Source of the DNA: CAVRAZ01 sp963719135
GTDB lineage: Bacteria; Pseudomonadota; Gammaproteobacteria; DSM-19610
Direction: 5' to 3'
Assembly (NCBI GenBank): GCA_963719135.1
Contig: CAVRAZ010000001.1
Coordinates: 248,001 to 312,000 of the forward strand
Length of the DNA: 64,000 nt
Positions 9,484 to 22,488 of this stretch are shown here, in pieces. Made by a program: the position numbers and the translations under genes. The notes below the pieces were generated by a model. The model did no database searches. It was not told where the DNA came from and saw nothing but the letters and a program-made list of their open reading frames with translations. How positions within the stretch are numbered: the stretch's first letter is position 1; each line of letters starts with the position of its first letter.

Positions 9484-10334
9484 TCCGGTCTTTCGCAAAG
9501 CTGGTTGGCGGCCTGGTGCTCCTGCTCGGCGCCGCCGTAGCGCACGCCGACGCTATCGAATTCATCCAGCTCAACCACCGGCCGGCCGAGGAAATGATCC
9601 CCGTGCTCAGGCCCCTGCTCGATCCCGGCGGCACGCTCACCGGCACCGGGTTCCAGCTCATCGTGCGCACCACGCCGGGCAATCTGGCACAGCTCAAAGG
9701 CGTGATCGCCCGGCTCGACACGGCGCCCCGGCAGCTCCTGATCGCGGTATTCCAGGGCGACGAACGCAGCCTGCGCGAGGCCTCGAGCCGCCTGTCGATC
9801 GGGTATCGGAGCGGCGACATTCACGCGCTCGCCGGTCCAACCGTACCGCCGGTTGGCGCGACAGGCGGCGACGGCCTCGGCATCGCGGGCAGTGTGCTCA
9901 GCACGCGGACCGACGTCAGCGACAGCCCCCTGCACGAGCTGCGCGTGCTCGAGGGCTCCGACGGCTATATCGAAACCGGGCAAACGCTGCCGTTCTTTTC
10001 CGGCCGCGTCTGGCGGCGCCCCGGACCGGACATCGTCGAGAGCCGCGTCGACTACAAGGATGTCGTCACCGGTTTCTATGTGCGCCCGCGCGTCGCCGGC
10101 CAGGAGGTCATCCTGGAGATCAACCCCTATCGGAACAGTCTGAGCGCGACGCGCGGCGGCGCCATCGATACAGCGTCGGCTTCGACCACCGTCCGTGGCG
10201 AACTGGGGCAATGGATCGAGATCGGCGGCGCCGATACCGAGGCGGTCACAGCGCGGCGCACCCTCGGCGGCAGCTACCGGACACGCGAACAGGGCAGCAG
10301 CCGCTGGTGGATTCGCGCCGATACGCTGAACTAG
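9480..10334 (+). CDS. Exported protein with secretin short (N) domain
   Basis: A 284-residue protein with a signal peptide of about 23 residues ending AHA-D. Residues 26-85 read as a secretin N-domain (IEFIQLNHRPAEEMIPVLRPLLDPGGTL split over two strands, then IVRTTPGNLAQLKGVIARLD), the module used by type II/III secretins and PilQ. The C-terminal half (LRVLEGSDGYIETGQTLPF and VDYKDVVTGFYVRPRV) resembles the start of a secretin beta domain, but the full pore-forming domain is absent. It overlaps the PLD-like gene. It may be a periplasmic accessory protein; its partner is unknown. Confidence 0.75.
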   Translation: MIRSFAKLVGGLVLLLGAAVAHADAIEFIQLNHRPAEEMIPVLRPLLDPGGTLTGTGFQLIVRTTPGNLAQLKGVIARLDTAPRQLLIAVFQGDERSLREASSRLSIGYRSGDIHALAGPTVPPVGATGGDGLGIAGSVLSTRTDVSDSPLHELRVLEGSDGYIETGQTLPFFSGRVWRRPGPDIVESRVDYKDVVTGFYVRPRVAGQEVILEINPYRNSLSATRGGAIDTASASTTVRGELGQWIEIGGADTEAVTARRTLGGSYRTREQGSSRWWIRADTLN

Positions 10335-10370
10335 AATCAATCGTCCCAACCCGACAACAAAGGAAATCTC

Positions 10371-11300
10371 ATGTTCGGATTCCAGGAATTCGTCTTACTG
10401 ATTGTGGTTCTGGCCGTCGTGCTGGTCATCATGGGCGTCAAGTCGGTTCCGCAGGGCATGGAGTTTACGGTGGAACGGTTCGGACGTTACACCCGGACGC
10501 TGCGGCCAGGCCTGAATATCATCGTGCCGATGATCGACCGGATCGGCGCCAAAATGAACATGATGGAGCGCGTCATGGACGTACCCTCGCAGGAGGTCAT
10601 CACCCGCGACAACGCGACGATCACGGTCGACGGCGTGGTGTTCTTCCAGGTGCTCGATGCGCCCAGGGCGGCCTATGAAGTCAACCAGCTCGAGCTGGCG
10701 ATTCTCAATCTGGTCACGACCAATATCCGTACGGTGATGGGCTCCATGGACCTCGACGAATTGCTCTCACAGCGCGACAAGATCAACGCGCAGCTCCTGC
10801 ACGTGGTCGACGATGCCACCACCCCCTGGGGTATCAAGGTCACCCGCATCGAGATCAAGGACATCACGCCGCCGCGCGATCTGGTGGACGCCATGGCGCA
10901 GCAGATGAAGGCCGAACGCCTCAAGCGCGCCAACATCCTGGACGCAGAAGGCGTTCGCCAGTCGGAAATACTGCGTGCCGAGGGCGAAAAACAGGCGGCT
11001 ATCCTCGGTGCCGAAGGCCGGCGCCAGGCGGCCTTTCTGGAAGCCGAAGCACGCGAACGTCAGGCCGAAGCCGAAGCCAAGGCGACCATCGTGGTTTCGC
11101 AGGCCATCGCCAGCGGCGACCTGAACGCCATCAATTACTTTGTCGCCACCAAATACATTGACGCCCTGCAGCACATCGCCATGTCGCCCAATCAGAAACT
11201 GGTGATGATGCCGCTCGAGGCGTCGAACCTGATCGGCGCGCTGGGCGGCATCACCGAACTGACCAAAGAAGCCATGGCCCGCAAGGGAGGCAACGGCTGA
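10371..11300 (+). CDS. SPFH/Band 7 membrane protein (QmcA/stomatin-like)
   Basis: A 309-residue protein: one N-terminal membrane helix (residues 4-24), then the SPFH domain (VPQGMEFTVERFGRYTRTLRPGLNI), and a charged coiled-coil region rich in EAEARERQAEAEAKA near residues 215-245. Such proteins assemble into membrane rings or microdomains and regulate proteases. The ATG follows AAAGGAAA. It overlaps the downstream NfeD gene by one base, and the SPFH-NfeD pair is a widely conserved functional unit. Confidence 0.93.
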   Translation: MFGFQEFVLLIVVLAVVLVIMGVKSVPQGMEFTVERFGRYTRTLRPGLNIIVPMIDRIGAKMNMMERVMDVPSQEVITRDNATITVDGVVFFQVLDAPRAAYEVNQLELAILNLVTTNIRTVMGSMDLDELLSQRDKINAQLLHVVDDATTPWGIKVTRIEIKDITPPRDLVDAMAQQMKAERLKRANILDAEGVRQSEILRAEGEKQAAILGAEGRRQAAFLEAEARERQAEAEAKATIVVSQAIASGDLNAINYFVATKYIDALQHIAMSPNQKLVMMPLEASNLIGALGGITELTKEAMARKGGNG

Positions 11301-11743
11301 TGACGCTGGAGGCATTCACCTACTGGCACTGGCTGATCCTCGCCGTCGGCCTGATGATTCTGGAAATCTTTGCGCCGGGCGCGTTCTTTCTCTGGCTCGG
11401 GATCGCGTCGGCGGCGGTGGGCGGGCTCGTCTGGCTGCTGCCGTCGATGGGCTGGGAATACCAGCTCCTGCTGTTCTCCGTGCTGTCGGTCATCAGTATT
11501 CTGATCTGGCGACGGTTCTTTCGCACACAGCCGGCGGATACCGATCAGCCGGCGCTCAACCGCCGCGGCGAGCAATACGTCGGGCGGACCTTCACGCTCG
11601 ATGAACCAATCGTCAACGGTCTCGGCAAGATTCGCGTCGACGACTCCACCTGGAAGATCGCCGGCGAGGATTGCGCCAGCGGCACGCGCATCAAGGTCGT
11701 CGGCGCCGAGGGCACGCTGCTGCGCGTCGCGCCGTGGCAGTGA
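11300..11743 (+). CDS. NfeD family membrane protein
   Basis: A 147-residue protein with two to three membrane helices in the first 75 residues (LILAVGLMILEIFAPGAFFLWLGIASA and YQLLLFSVLSVISILIW, split by a short loop) and a soluble OB-fold tail (NRRGEQYVGRTFTLDEPI...GTRIKVVGAEGTLLRVAP). This is the short NfeD1b type lacking the serine protease domain. It overlaps the stop of the SPFH gene (TGATG), and its OB domain is expected to partner that protein in the inner membrane. Confidence 0.93.
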   Translation: MTLEAFTYWHWLILAVGLMILEIFAPGAFFLWLGIASAAVGGLVWLLPSMGWEYQLLLFSVLSVISILIWRRFFRTQPADTDQPALNRRGEQYVGRTFTLDEPIVNGLGKIRVDDSTWKIAGEDCASGTRIKVVGAEGTLLRVAPWQ

Positions 11744-11942
11744 TATTGCACGCTCAACCACGCAGGACACAAAGCACTCGAAAGGAAACGTCGGCTTCGC
11801 GATCTGTCGAAAAGATCGGGGCAGGTCTTCACTTCAACACACAAACTTCCCGGATAGCCCGGCCGGTGGTGCCTGATCCGGCAATGCTCAGTGGTTGGTG
11901 CCGCGACGGTCGCCCGCCCTCTCCGGTCGACCGTCACCGGCA

Positions 11943-12707
11943 CTAGGGTCCGAGAACAGGAATCACTTTCTCTTTCAGATTGCGGTAGTCGGTGAACAGG
12001 CTTTGCTCCAGCTCGTCGCCGGACACCGAAGTCACTGCGAACGTCTCGCCATCGCCTTCGACGCTCAAGGGCACGCCGGGCAGACCCGTTTTCAGGAATG
12101 CCATCTGGTCACCCATCGACCCCGCGAGTTCGGCGGCTTGCGTCATGGTCTTGCGCAGGAAAGCCATCATCGCCTCCAGCGTTGCGAAATCGTCCTTCGA
12201 CAGATTGCCGCTGGCAGCGTCCGCCATACAGGCATCGCCGATCTTGCCATTGCCCTGCCTCAGCTCGTACTTTTCACAGGTCATGCCGGCGACAGTTCCC
12301 CTGCCCTTTCTGACGGCGGTGATCGGTGCCTGCGGCGCGGGCTCCGCATTCGGCACGCCCAGCATCGCGTTCATACGTTCCTCGATAATCGCGCGTTGCG
12401 CCGGGGGCAGATTCCCCAACTGCGAACGCAGCGCGCCGGCCGCCTGTGCCATCTGGCCGATGTGGTCTTCGGTGACTTGCGTGTAGCCGCCGTCGGCCGG
12501 CTCGACGCGTATAACCACATTGCGCGCACGGTCGAACAGCATGTAATCGCCGTCCGCTGTGTCCATCCGGCCCATGCCGCCCCTGAGCTGGATACTGGAC
12601 TGGCCGTCGCTGCCCTGCACCAGAAGCGTGGCGTCGGCAAAGGCGCAGACCGGCAGCAGAAGCGCCGTCGCGAAAACCAGGTAAGTGCTCGGTCGGGTTC
12701 GAATCAT
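11943..12707 (-). CDS. Exported protein, DUF4412-like
   Basis: A 254-residue protein. The ATG at 12707 is chosen because GGAGGA lies just upstream and a signal peptide follows (hydrophobic run FATALLLPVCAFA, cleavage near residue 22). The mature part has beta-rich segments such as LLVQGSDGQSSIQLRGG, GDYMLFDRARNVVIRV and a central TVAGMTCEKYEL motif with two cysteines (the second in GDACMADA), the pattern of DUF4412-type periplasmic proteins. No catalytic site is apparent. It stands alone, convergent with nfeD across about 200 bases. Confidence 0.7.
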   Translation of the reverse strand: MIRTRPSTYLVFATALLLPVCAFADATLLVQGSDGQSSIQLRGGMGRMDTADGDYMLFDRARNVVIRVEPADGGYTQVTEDHIGQMAQAAGALRSQLGNLPPAQRAIIEERMNAMLGVPNAEPAPQAPITAVRKGRGTVAGMTCEKYELRQGNGKIGDACMADAASGNLSKDDFATLEAMMAFLRKTMTQAAELAGSMGDQMAFLKTGLPGVPLSVEGDGETFAVTSVSGDELEQSLFTDYRNLKEKVIPVLGP

Positions 12708-12838
12708 GATTTCCTCCATCGGTTGACCGGTGCTTAATGGGAAACGGGGGATTATACGCCCCCGCAAGAGCGCGCGTGGAAGCTGACGCGACGACCGGCA
12801 TTTGCTAGACTGCGGTTTTGAAAACCGTTAACAAGTTA

Positions 12839-16550
<3,712 letters not shown>

Positions 16551-16610
16551 CGCCTGGCCCGCATTGCTCACTGGGTTCCTGCCGCGACGCAACGCGGGTA
16601 GAGATGCGGG

Positions 16611-17099
16611 CTAGTTCTGCCAGACACCGAAACCCTGCGCGCGCAGCCAAGCGGCGAGCGCCGCCTCGCGTTCATCCTCCTTCAGGTTCCGCTCGTCGAA
16701 CCCCTCCATCAGTTCCTGCGCCAGTTCGACGCCGTAGCGGCGCGGGTAGCGGCTGCTGCGATAGCCGGCCTTGTGCTGCCGGTAGCGATCGCCGGGGTCG
16801 TGGATCGTCATGCCGACGTACACGCAGGGCATGCCCTCGACGTAATCGGGGTTGACCTGCCTGAATTCGCCAAAGCCCAGGACATCGGGATGCAGCGTGA
16901 TGACGTAGAGTCGGCGTGGGCGCTTCCTGCGTCCGGCCTGCCGGGCCTTCCGGCGCCAGCCCGCGATCTGGCGGTCGCGCTCCAGGTCCGCCTCGTGACA
17001 GGCGTCGTCATCGCTGTTCATGCTGCTGCCGGGCACGACTGGCGCGAGTGATCCGACCGGGTCCGGTTGCCGGCCGAAAGGTGCGCAGGCGCTGCGCAT
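16611..17099 (-). CDS. GIY-YIG-like nuclease-fold protein
   Basis: A 162-residue protein. After a charged N-terminal arm (RKARQAGRRKRPRR) comes a YVITLHPDVL strand, then CVYVGMTIHDPGDRYRQHKAGYRSS, which has the Y-V-G-M-T and the downstream R-x3-H pattern of GIY-YIG domains with GIY replaced by YVI. The ATG at 17099 follows CAGGAG with good spacing. Such stand-alone domains are small DNA nucleases or nuclease-like proteins; the target is unknown. It converges with metH. Confidence 0.65.
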   Translation of the reverse strand: MRSACAPFGRQPDPVGSLAPVVPGSSMNSDDDACHEADLERDRQIAGWRRKARQAGRRKRPRRLYVITLHPDVLGFGEFRQVNPDYVEGMPCVYVGMTIHDPGDRYRQHKAGYRSSRYPRRYGVELAQELMEGFDERNLKEDEREAALAAWLRAQGFGVWQN

Positions 17100-17111
17100 G
17101 CTCTGCTCCTG

Positions 17112-17127
17112 ATTCTGGTATCAGAAT
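17112..17127. promoter_or_regulatory. Short inverted repeat upstream of the GIY-YIG gene
   Basis: ATTCTG-GTAT-CAGAAT, a perfect 6-base palindrome with a 4-base centre, 12 bases upstream of the start of the minus-strand GIY-YIG gene. It could be an operator or a small hairpin in the leader. Confidence 0.35.
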
Positions 17128-17346
17128 AGTTATCTTTCACGTGTGCCGCCGCTATTGGAGCCTGTCCGCCCGATCCACAGTCGCCACGTCGATCCGGACC
17201 CGGTCTTGAATCGTCGCATCTCGCACAGCCGCCGACGTTCGACCCGCGCGGAGTAAAGGAGACGACCAGCCATCCGATAACCGCCTTGCTGCCGGGCCGG
17301 TACGCGCCTGGGCAGGAAGACGATACCCGCCCAGTGCGGAGCCACC

Positions 17347-18159
17347 ATGAGCAATGCGACCAACGAGCTTTACAACGACGGCGAACATAGCTGCCTGAGT
17401 TTTTCCGATCTGGTGACCGGCGAGGGCATCCAGGCCAACCAGTTTCTCATCATCCATGGCAAGCACGCCGCTTTGATCGATGCGGGCGGCGACCTGACCT
17501 ACACGCCGCTGACTGTCGCAATCGGGAAACGGGCGCTGATCAAGGACGTGGACTATGTGCTTGCATCGCACCAGGACCCCGACATTATCACATCCCTGGA
17601 CCGGTCGCTGATCAGCACCAATGCGATGGTGGTAACGTCAAAGCTCTGGGCGCGCTTCCTGCCGCACCTGATGTCGGATTATAAAACCAACCAGATGAAG
17701 CAGCGCTTCGTCGAACGCATCATGGCCCTGCCCGACAATGGCGCCGCCATTCCCTTCGCCGACACGCAAATCATCGCCCTGCCCGCGCACTTCCTGCACT
17801 CGGTCGGCAATTTCCAGTTCTGCGACCCGGTCAGCAGAATTCTCTTCAGCGGCGACATGGGTGCATCGGTCATGTGCGACGACGACGCCACGCCGGTCGC
17901 GGATTTTGCCGCGCACGTGCCCCACATGGAAAGCTTTCACCGGCGTTACATGTGCGCCAACAAGGTCTGCCGGCTGTGGGCCGCCATGGTGCGCAAGATG
18001 GATGTGGAAATGATCGTTCCGCAGCACGGCAGGCCATTCAAGCGCAAGGCGATGGTCGGCAGGTTTCTCGACTGGATCTCCGAGCTGCAATGCGGCGTCG
18101 ACCTGACGACATCCGCGCACTACCGCCCGCCGGTCGATCTGCCGAAGACGGTTTACTGA
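17347..18159 (+). CDS. Oxygen-binding di-iron (ODP) protein, metallo-beta-lactamase fold
   Basis: A 270-residue protein with the MBL fold of flavodiiron proteins but no flavodoxin domain. Visible ligand segments: HGKHAALIDAGGDLTY, then ASHQDPDI (in place of the usual HxExDH), PAHFLHSVGNF, SGDMGA and VPQHG near the C-terminus. This set marks the ODP subgroup, which reversibly binds O2 at a di-iron site and acts in sensing or signalling, often with chemotaxis or c-di-GMP partners. The ATG at 17347 follows GGAG. It is flanked by a small unknown gene on the opposite strand. Confidence 0.87.
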   Translation: MSNATNELYNDGEHSCLSFSDLVTGEGIQANQFLIIHGKHAALIDAGGDLTYTPLTVAIGKRALIKDVDYVLASHQDPDIITSLDRSLISTNAMVVTSKLWARFLPHLMSDYKTNQMKQRFVERIMALPDNGAAIPFADTQIIALPAHFLHSVGNFQFCDPVSRILFSGDMGASVMCDDDATPVADFAAHVPHMESFHRRYMCANKVCRLWAAMVRKMDVEMIVPQHGRPFKRKAMVGRFLDWISELQCGVDLTTSAHYRPPVDLPKTVY

Positions 18160-18218
18160 TTCTCATACGGCGCCGCCGCGGTTTCCGACGCGCCCGGCGC
18201 CCCGGTTACTTGCCGCAA

Positions 18219-18533
18219 TCAACCCTCGGCCACCCAATCCTCGTCCGGGTTGTCGGGAAGCGGCACCGGATGATCGAGCGGCATATCGAGATAGGCCTGC
18301 CGCGTTTCCTCGGTTTCGAAATACATCACGATATCGCCGTCGACAACGTACGGACGCCCCGCAAGGTCTTCGATATCGCGGCCGGTGATCGGGTCGATCG
18401 TGGTGATCATGCCTCCGGGCTCGTGCAACCGCTGGCTTTGACGCTGATCCTTTGCGTCGGGATCGGTGCCGACATAGTTCAGCGAATCGAACTGATGAAT
18501 GGTCATGCCGGTCGTGTGCGTCGCTCTGTCCAT
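18219..18533 (-). CDS. Small acidic protein of unknown function
   Basis: A 104-residue soluble protein starting at an ATG with a GAGGAG ribosome site 8 bases upstream. Features: THTTGMTIHQFDSLNYVG near the start, then DPITGRDIEDLAGRPYVVDGDIVMYFETEETRQAYLDM and an acidic tail (DNPDEDWVAEG). No known family recognised. It converges with the ODP gene 60 bases away. The good ribosome site and acidic, non-repetitive composition favour a real gene. Confidence 0.6.
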   Translation of the reverse strand: MDRATHTTGMTIHQFDSLNYVGTDPDAKDQRQSQRLHEPGGMITTIDPITGRDIEDLAGRPYVVDGDIVMYFETEETRQAYLDMPLDHPVPLPDNPDEDWVAEG

Positions 18534-19214
18534 GTAAATCTCCTCTTCCGCGTTTGGTGCCTGACAACACCAACGATTGCGTGTGGACGTTCTGGCTCCG
18601 TCGTTGTACCGCCGAAGGGCGGCATCCCGTGCACTGAGACAACTCAATTCCGGACTTGGCCGGAATGAGGCTCCAGGTCTTGATCAGAAGTGCTTTCCTA
18701 CAATTTGGCACTGTTTCAGCCGAAATAAATGACTCGATTCATAGGGTATTGTCGCGACCTGTGTCACTGGGTGACCTTTTTGCGGGAGCGGGCTTGCGCG
18801 CGAACGGCTGACGCGCGGCAAATTGCGGCCTGAGGCCACTGCGACCTACCGGCGCCGCTCACTTGGGGCGCCTCCGACCAAGTCCTGAACCGTGATTCCG
18901 GCGGAAACCCGACAAGAGCGCGAAGCGCATTAAGCGCTCGAAGTGCGGCCCGAAGGGCGAGCGTAGCGAGTAATCCCTTCATGTCAATGCGCCACAGTTA
19001 CCAGATGACAGCTGATGACATCTGTCGTTCCCGCTGAGTATTGATACCTGCCGAGCGCCGAGCGGCGGCTGCAACGCTGACGCCAGGAACAAGCCCAGCG
19101 ATGACGCGGGGCTTTCCTGTTGACGGTGATGTTCGCTTCGATCCGGGCCGATCAGTCATCCGCAGAACTGGAAGGGTCGGTGCCGCCGACGACTTCGGTG
19201 GCGGCACCGACAGA
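18534..19214. other. Long intergenic region with REP-like and hairpin sequences
   Basis: About 680 bases with no convincing gene. It contains a hairpin ATTCCGG-ACTTGG-CCGGAAT at 18647-18666 and a REP-like stretch from 18782 (GGGAGCGGGCTTGCGCGCGAA) that resembles the arm of the inverted repeat at 59702-59764. A further stretch (18900-18975) is full of short GCGAAG/GCGCTC repeats. This looks like repetitive intergenic DNA lying between the small acidic-protein gene and the broken VCBS gene. Confidence 0.5.
18647..18666. repeat. Perfect 7-bp inverted repeat
   Basis: Arms ATTCCGG and CCGGAAT with a 6-base loop (ACTTGG). It lies about 115 bases upstream of the small minus-strand gene (start 18533) and could be an operator or part of a dispersed palindrome. 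No T-run follows. Confidence 0.4.
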
Positions 19215-21237
19215 TTACTAGCGGGCGATCAACGGCGTGATCTGACCGTTCTGGCTGACCTGCTACAGCCCATTGGCGGCGACGCCGTAGTAGTTGGTCT
19301 CGGCGCCGTTGGGCCAGACCACGCCGATGTCGGCCGTGCTGTTGCCGGCCAGACCGAAGTGCAGGCGCATGTAGTCCTAGGTCCAGCGGTGGTAGCCGCC
19401 GTTGCGTTCGCGCAGTTGCGTCTTGCCGCCGGCGGTGACGTACACCTTGGCGCCGGTGCCGTCGCGGCTGTCGCTGATCGCTTCCAGGTCCAGCTCGATC
19501 CAGCGGTTGGCGTTGCCGACGTTGTGGAACAGTTGCTTCGGGCCGCCGTAGCACTGCGGCCGCATGTTGGCGCCGCTGAACACCATCGCGTCGAGGAAAC
19601 CATCAACGTCATAGTCAGCCAGCGACACGTTGTCGCTGCTGCCCATCCCCACGCCGTACGAGGGACCGACGAAACCGGCCGCACCGCCGGCGTTGGGCAC
19701 CACCCGGAAGGTGCCGTCGCCGAGGTTCTCGTAGACGATGTTGGCGACGTTCTGCGCGCCGCCGGTGCAACTGCTGATGATGTACACGTCCATGTCGTTG
19801 TCCAGGTCGCCCGCCGAGGCGCCGTTGCACGGGATCTTGGCGCCGAGGCCGCGCGTGCTGGTGGCGTCGACAGAGCCGTTGGCCTTGTGCAGCAGCACCG
19901 GCGCGGCCGGCTTGTCCGCGATGTTCAGCCCGGTGACGCCGAGCTGGCTGATGCTCTGCGTCGCGGTGACGCGCACAAGGGGGGTAGCGGTAGCGGCCGT
20001 CGCTGCCGCCCGAGCGGATGCTCCAGGTCTGGGTGCTCTGATCGTAGCCGATGTTGATGCCGCGCGCGTCGGTGCGCAGGCTCCAGTTAGCCTGATCGTT
20101 CGGATCCAGGTTGAAGTTCAGGCTGGTCGGGCTCCAGCCACCGGCGCCGATGTCGATGTACGCGCGATCGCCCTGCGTGGTCACGCTGCCGGCGCTCAGG
20201 TCGACCATCACCGACAACTGGCCGCTGGTCTTGAAGTGCGTGGTCTTGACCGCCGAGCCGCTGGTGATCAACTGGGTTTCGATGCGCGTGTTGTTGACCT
20301 ACACCGCGCCGGACGGGCGCGCGCTGCCGATGATCTCGAACAGCTCGTTGCGCAGGTCACCGTCGAAGTCGGCGGCGACGGCGTCGTTGACACGGTTGCG
20401 GGTCGGCACGGCGCCGCTCACATTCACCGGCGAGCCGCTGCTGAAATTGTAGACGACCGACGGATAGACGCCGTTGCGCGGCGCGCACAGAAATTCCAGG
20501 CCGGGCGAGCCGGTCACGTCGATCAGCGTTCCAAACGAACCGTCCTTGACACAGCCCAATTCATACCGCAGTGCGCTGCTGAAATAGTCGGGCGGGTCCT
20601 GCGGGTAGAGCGACGGGCGGCTGAGACTGACAAACGCGATATCGAGCAGACCGTCGCCGGTGTAATCGAACAGCAGCGGCATGCGCGTCGCACGATGCCG
20701 CATGCCGCCTCCGCCGCCGCTGGTGCGCGTCGTGCCCCAGGCCGTCGAGCGATTGACCAGCGCGCCGCCTTCGTTGATCATCACCTGGTCGTCGCTGCTG
20801 CTGACGCCGATAATCAGGTCCTGGTCGCCGTCGTTGTCGAGATCGCCCCAGGTATCGCCATGATGATCGACCTGCACCTGCCCGCCGGTCCAGCCGGGCG
20901 TGCGCGACCCGTCGACCTGCTGCGACACGTCGCTGAAGGTGCCGTTCTTGTTGTTCCGGTACAGAACCGCGCGCTCGCGGTGATTCTGCGTAAACAGGTC
21001 CGGGTAGCGGTCGCCGTTGTAGTCGCCCCAGGTGCCGCCACCCCAGGTCTCGGTGCCGTTGCCGGAAAACCCCGCCATGACGCTGGCGTCCTGAAAACTG
21101 ATGGCGCCGGCAGTGCCTGACAGCAGCCCCGGCGCCACACCCAGCGCCGGGCGCGTCGGCGCGAATCGGTGACCTGGCGCTGAAGGGGCTTCGACCGGCA
21201 AACGACCAGATCGGATCGTGGAATCTTTCGGGGACAT
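19215..21237 (-). pseudogene. VCBS/FG-GAP repeat protein with UnbV/ASPIC-like C-terminus, broken by three amber codons and a frameshift
   Basis: The reading starts at an ATG (21237) with an AAGGAG site and runs through FG-GAP/VCBS calcium-loop repeats (GTWGDYNGDRYPDLF, GDTWGDLDNDGDQDLI, LFDYTGDGLLDIAF, VAADFDGDLRNELF, AGDLDNDMDVYII, LADYDVDGFLDAM). It ends with an ASPIC/UnbV-type domain (GAKVYVTAGGKTQLRERNGGY, LHFGLAGNSTADIGVVWPNG). In-frame TAG codons sit at 20299-20301, 19377-19379 and 19263-19265, and a run of six C (19979-19984, read on the minus strand) shifts the frame by one base. The frame closes with TAG TAA at 19215-19220. Otherwise coding quality is high, so decay is recent. No signal peptide is visible, although related proteins are secreted or surface adhesin-like. 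Confidence 0.8.
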
Positions 21238-21965
21238 TTGGGCACTCTCCTTAATTTGACTGCTTCCTTATGATTCTTTTTGGTATGGGACTGCATTCAT
21301 ACGTCGCCGATGCACATAACGTGCGCCGATCAGACCGTCCGCCGCCGTATCGACGGGGAAATACAGAAAAAACCGAACCACATACCCGGGGGCTCATCGG
21401 GGCAGATTGCACGGATTGCAGATGCAGATTCAGGCAAGAACCATGCAGGGAATAATATTTAGATGCCTAAACAATCGGATACTCGGACTTGGCCAAATCC
21501 CAGACACGAAATTCTGTAAACTCTTCCGTCATGATTATTGAATATCTTACACTTTAGCCGATCCCGGAGAACATTTGTCTGGACACAGGAGGCCGATCCA
21601 GGCCGTCCATCATCAAGGGCCTGTGGCGGCGCCGAAGCGACCGGCCGCTTCTCCACGCGAAATGATAGACCCGCATCTGGAGCGGAGCGCAGTCGTCGAA
21701 CGCTCACGTCGCATGGCGTGAAAGCACAGATCGCTAAGTGCGCTTACCCTTCGTACACAAAGCATGAGGCAATTACATTTCTTCTGCGGCCGGTCGCCGC
21801 TGCACACAAGGCTCGCGCTGTCCACTTGTCGTGCTTTTTGGTTACAATCTGACATCGGGCAATAGATCAAGAACAGCATCCGTATCACAATGCGGGCGCG
21901 TTGCTGAAGTCAGTGTTCAACGGCCGCCGCGTTGGCGGCACCAGAAGCAGGCGGGGGTGGTTTCA
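21238..21965. other. Gene-poor region of lower GC
   Basis: About 730 bases between the divergent VCBS remnant and the DUF4124 gene. Base composition is more AT-rich than its neighbours around 21270-21560. Short open frames exist on both strands, but none has a ribosome site with a plausible protein. It presumably contains the promoters of both flanking genes; no clear consensus box was found. Confidence 0.4.
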
Positions 21966-22445
21966 ATGAATTCATGCACGCTGAGATGCGCAGCGATCTC
22001 ATTGGCCCTGTTGATTTCGACGACCGGCCGCGCGGAAAGCATCGAGATCTACAAGTGGGTTTCGCCGGACGGCGTTACCCATTTCAGCGAAACTCGGCCT
22101 GCAGGCGTTGCAGGCAGAATCGACACGCTGAAAATCGCTGCGCCGGAGCCCACAACAACGCGGCCGGACCGTTACCAGTCACTGCTCGAGGTTGCCGACA
22201 GCATCGAGGCAAGCCGCCTGGAACGGGAGCGGCTTAGACTGGAACAGCGCAGGCAGGCCGCGGAGCCCTATGTTCCGCCCGAGACGGCGGCACCGCACCC
22301 CAACCCGCCACCCTATTTCCTGTTTCCCTATCCTCCCGTCTATCGACCTTATTTCCATCCTGCGCGGCGAAATCCGCCGCAACGAGAGCGACCGCCCGGG
22401 GACTATGCGCGCTGGAACCCCGGGCAGCGGTTCGAAACTGAATGA
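21966..22445 (+). CDS. Exported DUF4124-domain protein
   Basis: A 159-residue protein with a signal peptide (CAAISLALLISTTGRA, cleavage near residue 23). Next comes the DUF4124 motif IYKWVSPDGVTHFSETRP, a beta-sheet module common in proteobacterial envelope proteins. The C-terminal half is Pro/Tyr/Arg-rich (PPYFLFPYPPVYRPYFHP) and likely unstructured. The ATG at 21966 is preceded by a G-rich stretch. The gene lies 43 bases upstream of the OmpA-family gene and may be co-transcribed with it; a periplasmic role is inferred. Confidence 0.8.
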   Translation: MNSCTLRCAAISLALLISTTGRAESIEIYKWVSPDGVTHFSETRPAGVAGRIDTLKIAAPEPTTTRPDRYQSLLEVADSIEASRLERERLRLEQRRQAAEPYVPPETAAPHPNPPPYFLFPYPPVYRPYFHPARRNPPQRERPPGDYARWNPGQRFETE

Positions 22446-22488
22446 GAAAGCCGGATCGTTATCAATTCACGCCAGCTCGGAGAAGATG

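Noticed and set aside
12770..12838. Cobalamin or SAH riboswitch before metH
   Set aside because: The gap before metH is short and has no B12-box or recognisable conserved core.
19215..21237. Genome-wide recoding of TAG to explain the VCBS gene
   Set aside because: TAG terminates purB, lysS, one slp gene and the secretin-domain gene normally, and replaced residues appear to be both Gln and Tyr.
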